Part shown: one piece after another, positions 44,640 through 50,835 of the stretch
Layout: every line of letters starts with the position of its first letter
Position numbering within the stretch: position 1 is the stretch's first letter
Source: Burkholderiaceae bacterium
Lineage (GTDB): Bacteria > Pseudomonadota > Gammaproteobacteria > Burkholderiales > Burkholderiaceae_C
Length of the DNA stretch: 50,835 nt
NCBI GenBank assembly: GCA_018780645.1
Contig: JADMJJ010000040.1
Location: 92,346-143,180 of the forward strand
Reading direction: 5' to 3'
Program-made: the position numbers and the translations under genes
Notes under the pieces: generated by a model
Seen by the model: only the letters and a program-made list of their open reading frames with translations
Told to the model about the DNA's origin: nothing
The model's database searches: none

Positions 44640-45005
44640 GCAGGGGCAGGGATTGCCAGCATAGACGGCAAATCCGTCAAATGAAACACTGTTTCGGCGA
44701 AATGAAATCCGTCGTGCGCCCGGGCTGAACTACCTCACGCCCTCCGGTGCCCGGCCCGCCCGGGGCTGTCTCCATCATGCCCCGCTGGGCCCGCCAGCGA
44801 CCCTGCGGACGCACCCGCTACTAGGGTGCGCAACGCAGCGACCGGCTCTGCACCCCACGTGTGCGCCGCTCACCCGACCCTGCTGACCCGGCCTGCCGCC
44901 GGCCTCTGTTCATAGACCGAAACGCCGGGTACCTACCGGTGGCGCCGCTGCATGTCTGCCCGCATGCCACCGCCGCCCGGGCCACGGCGCGCCATGGAGA
45001 CATCG
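44640..45005. other. intergenic region before the pectate lyase
   Basis: A 366-bp stretch without a convincing gene. Its left part is AT-richer and carries direct repeats of AAATCCGTC (44670-44678, 44705-44713) and AAATGAAA (44679-44686, 44700-44707), GACGG/CCGTC arms (44664-44678) and the KdgR-like palindrome. The right part is very GC-rich with no recognisable element; it may be a long 5' leader. Confidence 0.6.
44680..44695. promoter_or_regulatory. KdgR-like (IclR-family) operator
   Basis: AATGAAACACTGTTTC reproduces the left half and centre of the enterobacterial KdgR box (AATGAAAC-N3-GTTTCATT). The inverted core GAAAC-ACT-GTTTC spans 44683-44695; only the last right-hand bases differ (GGC for ATT). 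KdgR represses pectin-degradation genes, and the next gene is a pectate lyase. No kdgR gene is in the window. Confidence 0.5.
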
Positions 45006-47258
45006 ATGCGCACATTGAGACCACGCAGAGGCCTGCTCGCCTCGTCGCTCACGCTGGGCCTGCTGGCCTGCGGAGGGGGGGATGAGGGCCAGTTCACCAG
45101 CAACGCGGCGCCGACCACCAAGGCACTCGCTGCCCGGCCGCCGCGCTCGACGCCCGCACCGAGCCCGGTCATCGACGCTTCCAGCCTGACCGACACCGCC
45201 GCGCCGCTGCTCTATGACCTGGGCGACCGCACTTACTCAGCACCGGTGCTCGTCGGTGGCCTGCATGCGCCGGCCAACTACCGCGCCGCGCCGCGCCTGC
45301 CGGCCTGGCAGTTCGCGAGCAGCGACCCGACCAACGGCGTGCTGACCTTCGAGCGCGAGGTGGCCCCGGACATCGGCTGGCACAACCACTCGCGCAAGGG
45401 CCGGGTGCTGGTCACCGGCGGCTCGGCCGCAGCGCCGGGTCGCGTCTACACGGTGTTCAACCGGGAGCAGCTGCTGGCGGCGATTCGCGAGGCGAAGAAT
45501 GAACCCAAGATCATCCGCATCGTCGGCCATATCGACTTCCGCTGGCGCGATGGCAACACCGTGTTCGAGGAGTACACCAGCTACCTCGACCAGAAGAATG
45601 GCGGCTCGCTGTCCATCCCTTCCAACACCACCCTGGTCGGCATCAATGATGCCCAGGGCCGGCCGGCGCGCCTCACCGGCACGCAGATCCTGATCGGCAA
45701 GGAGGCGGCGCTGACGCCCACCGGTGACCCCGAGGCCGACTTCAAGCAGTGGGTGGCCGACGGCAAGGACCCTGAGGCTTATCCAAGCTGGACGCGCAAC
45801 ATCATCCTGCGCAATCTGGCCATAGACACGCCCTGGGACGTCAACCCCGAGGACAGCGGCAACGCCTATGCCGACGGCCTGGCCATCACCCGCGGCCAGC
45901 ACATCTGGATCGACCATGTGGCGATCAGCGACGGCGACACACCCGACTCGCTGGCCAGCGACACGCGCCACGATGGCGGCCTGGACATCGTGCGTGGCTC
46001 GGACTACATCACCGTGTCTGCCAGCCATTTCAGCCGCCACGGCAAGCTGACCCTGGTCGGTAATGGCGACTCGGGCCGGGCCTGGAGCGATGCCGGCCGC
46101 CTGCATGTGACCTTCACCGGCAACTGGTGGGACAGCATAGGCAGCCGCCAGCCGCTGGTGCGCTTCGGCCAGGTCCACCTCTACAACAACCTGGTCAGCG
46201 GCTCCACCACGACCAGCGACAGCGATGCCAAGTTCGGCCAGGCGCTGGACGTGCGCTACCAGTCCGACGTGATCTCGGAAAGCAATTTCTACGAGTTCAC
46301 CGGCCTCAAGCCCAGGGAGATCTGCGGCAAGCTGGCCGGTGGCAAGCAGGCGATTTCGTTCCGCAGCTCGGGCCACCGTTTCATCAGCGACAAGGACGAT
46401 GCCGGCAAGCCGATGACCGCCATCATCGACGCCCAGCTGCAGGGCTGCGATGGCCTGCCGGTGGTGCAGCTCTGGGTGCCGCCCTATGCCTACACCCTGC
46501 GCCCGGCCGACAGCCTGCGCGAGGCGGTGAAGGCCGGCGCAGGTGCCGGCCGTCTGGGGCTTTTTGCCAAGGCAGGGCCGACACCTGCGCCGCCGCCCGG
46601 CACCACGCCGCCCGCGCCCGGGCCGGTGCCCAGCCCGCCGCCGCCTGCCCCGCCGCCACCTGCGCCGATACCGGGCTGCGTATTCGATGGCGCCTGCTCC
46701 GCCGTCAGCGGCGAGCAGGTGATGAGCGCCAACGTCACCGTGGCCGTGCCGCCCGCCAGCTATGCCGCAGACACCGGCACCTACACCGTCAGCGGTGCCG
46801 GCAAGATGGAGAACGCCAATAGCTACAACTTCAGCTTCAGGCACACCCGGCTGAGCGGCAACTTCACCTTCACCGCGCGCCTGCTGAGCCAGGGCGGCAG
46901 CGACACCGCGGCACGGGCCGGCGTGGCGGCGATGCAGGGCCTGAACACCAGCGCCCTCTATGCCTGGACGGCGCGCTACGCCTCGACCGGCGACATCCGC
47001 GCCGCCGTCAATGCCAATGGCAAAAGCACCATAGGCAGCTTCAACCCGACCACGCCACCGGTCTGGGTGCGCATACGCCGCGTCGGCGATGTCCTGTACT
47101 CGGGTGCCTCGCTGGATGGCATCACTTGGACCGAAAAGACCAACCTCAGCATCAGCGCGGCGGACCTCTACGTCGGCCTGGCCGTGTCATCGGGCAGCAA
47201 TGGCGCGGTGGTCACCAGCAGCTTCGACAACGTCAGCATCGTCGGCGGCGGCCGTTGA
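45006..47258 (+). CDS. pectate lyase family 1 lipoprotein
   Basis: About 750 residues. A lipoprotein signal ends at LLAC (Cys22), so it should be tethered to a membrane, probably the outer one. The PL1 parallel beta-helix carries the metal/catalytic landmarks IWIDHVAISD (about 300-309) and SRQPLVRFGQVHLYNN, with the catalytic-type arginine in RQPLVR (381-386). A proline-rich linker (about 526-557) leads to a C-terminal concanavalin-like domain ending VSIVGGGR, perhaps for carbohydrate binding. It should cleave polygalacturonate by beta-elimination. I start at 45006 (GGAGACATCG before ATG); upstream ATGs lack a leader peptide. Confidence 0.9.
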   Translation: MRTLRPRRGLLASSLTLGLLACGGGDEGQFTSNAAPTTKALAARPPRSTPAPSPVIDASSLTDTAAPLLYDLGDRTYSAPVLVGGLHAPANYRAAPRLPAWQFASSDPTNGVLTFEREVAPDIGWHNHSRKGRVLVTGGSAAAPGRVYTVFNREQLLAAIREAKNEPKIIRIVGHIDFRWRDGNTVFEEYTSYLDQKNGGSLSIPSNTTLVGINDAQGRPARLTGTQILIGKEAALTPTGDPEADFKQWVADGKDPEAYPSWTRNIILRNLAIDTPWDVNPEDSGNAYADGLAITRGQHIWIDHVAISDGDTPDSLASDTRHDGGLDIVRGSDYITVSASHFSRHGKLTLVGNGDSGRAWSDAGRLHVTFTGNWWDSIGSRQPLVRFGQVHLYNNLVSGSTTTSDSDAKFGQALDVRYQSDVISESNFYEFTGLKPREICGKLAGGKQAISFRSSGHRFISDKDDAGKPMTAIIDAQLQGCDGLPVVQLWVPPYAYTLRPADSLREAVKAGAGAGRLGLFAKAGPTPAPPPGTTPPAPGPVPSPPPPAPPPPAPIPGCVFDGACSAVSGEQVMSANVTVAVPPASYAADTGTYTVSGAGKMENANSYNFSFRHTRLSGNFTFTARLLSQGGSDTAARAGVAAMQGLNTSALYAWTARYASTGDIRAAVNANGKSTIGSFNPTTPPVWVRIRRVGDVLYSGASLDGITWTEKTNLSISAADLYVGLAVSSGSNGAVVTSSFDNVSIVGGGR

Positions 47259-47280
47259 ATCATCCATTTGGAGACATGAC

Positions 47281-48060
47281 ATGAATCCAACGAAAAAGAC
47301 GATTTCGCTATTGGCGGCGGGCCTGCTGGCCCAGGGTGCGGCGTTGGCCATAGCACCGGTGCAGGGCGTGGCCTACGCCTCGCTGAGCGGCACGCTGCAG
47401 GACTTTGAAAGCCTCGCCGTCAGCGACCCCGCCGGCAACCTGCTGGAAGGCATCGTCAGCCTGGGTGGCGTGCAGTTCGGCGAGCGCTTCGACGGCCAGG
47501 AGCTGGGCGTCACCAAGGCGCCCCGGCCGGGCGTCATCGCGCAAGACTGGTTCGACGACCTGACCTACGGGGCGCCCCTGGCCGGCTTGAGCCTGCTGGC
47601 CGGCGCGGCCGGCAGCAATCTCGGTGGCTACGACTATGGCGATGCCAACGGCAAGGCACTGACCGGCATCGGCCCGCAGAACAGCGATGGTGGCGATGTC
47701 TTTGGCCTGGGTGCGATCTCGGCGCGCTTTGCTGTCGGCCAATCGGCGCTGGGCTTCCAGGTGCGCGATGCCGACGGCGGTGCGGGCTTCCTGAGCGTGT
47801 ACCGCCTCGATGGCAGCCTGATCCAGACCCTGACGCTGGGCCCGCTGCAGAACAGCTTCTATGCCTTTGCGCGCAGCGATGGCATGGCCGATATCGCCGG
47901 CTTCTCGCTGTACCAGAGCGACAGCTACTACGGCATTGCCATCGACAACTTGATATACGGCGGCATCAGCGCCGTGCCCGAACCCGGATCGAGCCTGCTG
48001 CTCGCCGCCGGTCTGATTGCCTTGCTGGGCGCCCGCCGCCGCTGCCCAGCCCAAGCCTGA
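47281..48060 (+). CDS. PEP-CTERM sorting-domain protein
   Basis: A 259-residue secreted protein with signal peptide MNPTKKTISLLAAGLLAQG, a jelly-roll-like body (FESLAVSDPAGN, FYAFARSDGMADIAGFSLYQ) and the tail AVPEPGSSLLLAAGLIALLG plus ARRRCPAQA. The pattern resembles carbohydrate- or surface-associated proteins of the family, but no catalytic residues are evident. It lies 22 bases after the pectate lyase and has the ribosome site GGAGACATGAC. Confidence 0.9.
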   Translation: MNPTKKTISLLAAGLLAQGAALAIAPVQGVAYASLSGTLQDFESLAVSDPAGNLLEGIVSLGGVQFGERFDGQELGVTKAPRPGVIAQDWFDDLTYGAPLAGLSLLAGAAGSNLGGYDYGDANGKALTGIGPQNSDGGDVFGLGAISARFAVGQSALGFQVRDADGGAGFLSVYRLDGSLIQTLTLGPLQNSFYAFARSDGMADIAGFSLYQSDSYYGIAIDNLIYGGISAVPEPGSSLLLAAGLIALLGARRRCPAQA

Positions 48061-48091
48061 ACTTCCCCACACGATCCACCGGAGACAAGAC

Positions 48092-48928
48092 ATGGAATAC
48101 CTGAACAAGATCGCCCTGGCCGCCACCCTGGCCGCAGCAAGCCTCACCGCCGCCCAGGCCACCACCTTGGCCGCGACCGACTTCGCCTTCACCGGCGTCA
48201 ACGGCAATACCACGCTGGGCGGCTGGTCCTTCGTCAGCTTCGTCGACATCAGCGCAGGCACGACGATCTACTTCACCGACACCAATGTGCTGCAGACGAC
48301 GCCGTCGGCGGGCGTGTTCTCGACCAGCGCCGAGACCTTCTGGTCCTGGACGGCCGGCGCGAACGTGGCCGCAGGCACGTCGGTGGCGCTGCTGGGCACC
48401 GGTGTCAGCGGCCAGTACGGCGCCAAGTCCGGCGCGGCGGGCGGCTCGACCAACGGCACCGTCACCAATCTGAATGGCGGAGCCTCGAACATCTCGAGCG
48501 GCGGCGACATCCTCTATGCCTATCAGGCCGCGTCCTATGCCACCAACTACGCGCCATCGGCCATCACCTTCCTGGGGGCGCTTGCCAATCGCACCACGCC
48601 CTACGCCAGTTCGGACAACCCGTTCGCGGCCACCGGCCTGAGCGGCATCCAGGTGCGCGAGTACAGGGTCGACGCCGCCACCGCGACCCGCTACACCCAG
48701 TTCACGCCCCAGACCACCACCAGCGACACGCCCTACGGCTCGATGGCCGCGCTGAAGAGCGCGCTGGCCGTGAGCGCCAACTGGACCACCGTCGCCGCGT
48801 CCAACACGCTGCCCATCGTGGCCGATGTGCTGGCGGTGACGGCCGTCCCCGAGCCCGAAAGCTATGCGCTGCTGCTGGCCGGCCTGGGTGTGGTCGGCGC
48901 CGTGGCGCGCCGCCGCCAGTTGGCCTGA
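48092..48928 (+). CDS. PEP-CTERM sorting-domain protein
   Basis: A 278-residue secreted protein: signal peptide to about residue 23 (TAAQA), a body that recalls lamin-tail-like surface domains (FSFVSFVDISAGTTIYFTD, read as VSFVDISAGTTIYFTD), and the tail AVPEPESYALLLAGLGVVG plus ARRRQLA. It is third in the pectate lyase group, 31 bases after the previous gene, with the ribosome site GGAGACAAGAC. It is convergent with serB. Confidence 0.9.
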   Translation: MEYLNKIALAATLAAASLTAAQATTLAATDFAFTGVNGNTTLGGWSFVSFVDISAGTTIYFTDTNVLQTTPSAGVFSTSAETFWSWTAGANVAAGTSVALLGTGVSGQYGAKSGAAGGSTNGTVTNLNGGASNISSGGDILYAYQAASYATNYAPSAITFLGALANRTTPYASSDNPFAATGLSGIQVREYRVDAATATRYTQFTPQTTTSDTPYGSMAALKSALAVSANWTTVAASNTLPIVADVLAVTAVPEPESYALLLAGLGVVGAVARRRQLA

Positions 48929-48941
48929 TCGCCGGGCTGAT

Positions 48942-49640
48942 TCAGTTCAGCAGTTCCAGCAGGCGATCGAGGCCACCCTCGTTGATGGCCACCATCGCCT
49001 GCTCGCGCACCTTCGGTTTCGCGTGGTAGGCCACCGACAGGCCTGCCGCGCCCATCATCAGCAGGTCATTGGCGCCGTCGCCGACGGCAATGGCCTGACT
49101 CGGCTCACAGCCGATCTCGGCGCAGCATTGCAGCAGCATGCGGCGCTTCTCCTCGCCGTCGCAGATTTCGCCCCAAGCCTGCATCACCAGGCCGCCGGTC
49201 AGCGCGCCATCCTTGAATTCCAGCTCGTTGCTGCGCACGAAGTCCATGCCCAGCTCGGCTGCCACGAAGCGGGTGAAGAAGGTGAAGCCGCCCGACACCA
49301 GCACCAGTTGGATGCCGGCCGCCTTCAGCGCCGCGCACAGCGCGCGTGCGCCGGGGTTGAACTGCAGCCGCTCCTTCAGCACGCCGTCCAAGGCCGAGAC
49401 CGGTACGCCCTTGAGCAGGGCCAGGCGGCGGCGCAGGCTGTCCTTGAAGTCGGTGATCTCGCCGCGCATCGCCGCCTCGGTGATGGCCGCCACCTCGGCC
49501 TTGCGGCCGGCGGCATCGGCGATCTCGTCTATGCACTCGATATTGATCAGGGTCGAGTCCATGTCGAAGGCGGCCAGGCGGAAGTTGCTCAGCCGCAGCG
49601 GCGGGGTGAAGCCTTGGGTGATGAGGGTCGGGTCTTGCAT
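48942..49640 (-). CDS. serB: phosphoserine phosphatase
   Basis: A 232-residue HAD enzyme for the last step of serine synthesis. The nucleophile motif FDMDSTLIN has Asp26 and Asp28. LVSGGFTFF is motif II, and AVGDGANDLLMM is the metal-binding motif IV. It lacks the N-terminal ACT region of longer SerB forms. Downstream of mfd on the same strand, with a large hairpin between them. Confidence 0.96.
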   Translation of the reverse strand: MQDPTLITQGFTPPLRLSNFRLAAFDMDSTLINIECIDEIADAAGRKAEVAAITEAAMRGEITDFKDSLRRRLALLKGVPVSALDGVLKERLQFNPGARALCAALKAAGIQLVLVSGGFTFFTRFVAAELGMDFVRSNELEFKDGALTGGLVMQAWGEICDGEEKRRMLLQCCAEIGCEPSQAIAVGDGANDLLMMGAAGLSVAYHAKPKVREQAMVAINEGGLDRLLELLN

Positions 49641-49659
49641 ATCGGTTCCTGAGAAATTC

Positions 49660-49744
49660 GTAGCCTGGATGCAGCGAAGCGCAATCCGGGGTTTCCGGCG
49701 AGCATGCGCTCTCCCCGGATTGCGCTGCGCTTCATCCGGGCTAC
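49660..49744. repeat. REP-like long hairpin between mfd and serB
   Basis: Two 32-base arms (49660-49691 and 49713-49744) are reverse complements with three mismatches around a 21-base loop. The arms begin GTAGCC and contain GCGCAATCCGGGG. This is a widespread proteobacterial repeat type that often lies after genes, acting as terminator, mRNA stabiliser or inert mobile repeat. It starts 4 bases past the mfd stop. Confidence 0.8.
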
Positions 49745-49748
49745 ACCA

Positions 49749-50835
49749 TCACACCGGCGTGGTGGGCTTGCCCAGCAGGCGCAGCACTTCGCGTATCGCC
49801 TGGGCGCGGTCCTTGGGATCGGTCAGCTGCTTGTCGATGCGCAGCTTGTCGTTGCCGACCAGCTTGATGGTCTTGTTCTTCTGCACCATCTCGATCACGC
49901 GCAGCGCATCGATCGGCGGGTTGGGGCGGAAGCTGATATTCATCACCGTCGGCGCGGCGTCTATCTTCTGCACGCCATAGGGCTTGGCCAGCACGCGCAG
50001 GCGGTGCGTGTCGAACAGGGTCTGGCCCTGGGTCGGCAGCTTGCCGAAGCGGTCGGTGATCTCTTCGAGCATGGCATCGATCTGCTCGTTCCTCTCGGCC
50101 GTGGCCAGGCGCTTGTACAGGCTCAGGCGCACATGGACGTCGCCGCAATAGGCGTCGGGCAACAGGGCCGGGGCGTGCAGATTGATTTCGGTCGTGGCGG
50201 CCAGTGGGCTCAGCAAATCGGGCTCGCGGCCGGCCTTCAGCGAGCGCACGGCCTCGGCCAGCATGTCGTTGTAGAGCTGGAAGCCGACTTCCATCATATT
50301 GCCGCTCTGGTTCTCGCCCAGCACCTCGCCGGCGCCGCGGATTTCCAGATCGTGCATGGCCAGATAGAAGCCCGAGCCCAGCTCTTCCATGCTCTGGATC
50401 GCGTCCAGCCGCTGCTGGGCCTGCTTGGTCAGGCTCTGCACGTCGGGCACCATCAGATAGGCATAGGCTTGGTGGTGCGAGCGGCCGACGCGGCCGCGTA
50501 GCTGGTGCAGCTGGGCCAGGCCGAACTTGTCGGCACGGGAGATGATGATGGTGTTGGCGCTGGGCACGTCGATGCCCGTCTCGATGATGGTCGAGCACAG
50601 CAAGAGGTTGTGCTTGCCGCCGACGAACTCGCGCATCACCCGTTCCAGCTCGCGCTCCGGCATCTGGCCGTGGGCGACGGCGATGCGCGCCTCGGGCACC
50701 AGCTCCAGCAGCTTCTGCGCGCGGTTCTGAATCGTCTCGACCTCGTTGTGCAGGAAGTAGACCTGGCCGCCACGCTTCAACTCGCGCAGCACGGCCTCGC
50801 GTATCGTGCCGCTGGACTCGCTGCGCACAAAGGTC
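49749..50835 (-). CDS. mfd: transcription-repair coupling factor Mfd, C-terminal part
   Basis: The last 362 or so codons of Mfd; the gene runs off the right edge and the open frame reaches the boundary. Helicase motifs are clear: TIIETGIDVPSANTIII (motif V) and QLRGRVGRS (motif VI), then the translocation motif region and the C-terminal D7 domain (SFRPNPPIDALRVIEM). Mfd displaces RNA polymerase stalled at lesions and recruits UvrA. Confidence 0.97.
   Translation of the reverse strand, partial: TFVRSESSGTIREAVLRELKRGGQVYFLHNEVETIQNRAQKLLELVPEARIAVAHGQMPERELERVMREFVGGKHNLLLCSTIIETGIDVPSANTIIISRADKFGLAQLHQLRGRVGRSHHQAYAYLMVPDVQSLTKQAQQRLDAIQSMEELGSGFYLAMHDLEIRGAGEVLGENQSGNMMEVGFQLYNDMLAEAVRSLKAGREPDLLSPLAATTEINLHAPALLPDAYCGDVHVRLSLYKRLATAERNEQIDAMLEEITDRFGKLPTQGQTLFDTHRLRVLAKPYGVQKIDAAPTVMNISFRPNPPIDALRVIEMVQKNKTIKLVGNDKLRIDKQLTDPKDRAQAIREVLRLLGKPTTPV

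Overview
The window is high-GC DNA from a betaproteobacterium of the order Burkholderiales, most likely the Roseateles/Pelomonas/Paucibacter/Rubrivivax side of the order. The reasons are the conserved run alaA-hom-thrC-mobB-moeA-moaD-moaE, several tripartite tricarboxylate (TctC/Bug) receptors, and many PEP-CTERM secreted proteins. This placement rests on recognised families and gene order, not on a database search. No rRNA, tRNA, CRISPR array, transposase or phage gene was seen.

Layout. Positions 1-1220 hold a possible phoH start, a Bcp-type peroxiredoxin and an Mth938-domain protein, all leftward. Positions 1336-8264 form a tight rightward run: alanine aminotransferase, homoserine dehydrogenase, threonine synthase, MobB, MoeA, both molybdopterin synthase subunits and a fluoride channel, with start/stop overlaps at several joints. 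From 8274 to 20200 lies an accessory-looking block: a MerR regulator, a decayed PEP-CTERM gene, an intact PEP-CTERM gene, an MFS exporter, a leftward group (LuxR-type regulator, PEP-CTERM repeat protein, PEP-CTERM protein) opposite a large BTAD/AAA/TPR regulator, and a DapA-family aldolase. clpB follows (20533-23127) behind a heat-shock-like promoter. Downstream of clpB are a PEP-CTERM gene broken by one stop codon, a diverged 272-bp copy of the clpB 3' end, and another PEP-CTERM gene. This part is visibly lower in GC.

Positions 25691-29897 carry the first two steps of NAD synthesis (nadB rightward, nadA leftward). They flank a MarR-GNAT fusion with a long palindrome in front of it and a ComFB-family gene. 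Positions 29958-34859 hold a periplasmic binding protein, an AraC regulator divergent from an MFS exporter, a ThDP-dependent decarboxylase/synthase and a small S4 RNA-binding protein. Positions 34902-43114 look like one carboxylate-catabolism regulon around a GntR regulator. Leftward are GntR, a TctC receptor, a MmgE/PrpD protein and a secreted metallo-beta-lactamase-fold protein. Rightward are a class III CoA-transferase, an atypical crotonase, an MDR oxidoreductase and a second TctC receptor. The likely plan is periplasmic capture of a carboxylic acid, CoA activation, then modification by the crotonase and oxidoreductase.

Positions 43122-48928 hold an EamA exporter divergent from an Lrp regulator, then a lipoprotein pectate lyase and two PEP-CTERM proteins in a row with near-identical ribosome binding sites, preceded by a KdgR-like palindrome. 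The window ends with leftward serB, a REP-like hairpin and the 3' part of mfd. The main theme outside the core genes is PEP-CTERM surface proteins: six intact, two broken, and no exosortase here.
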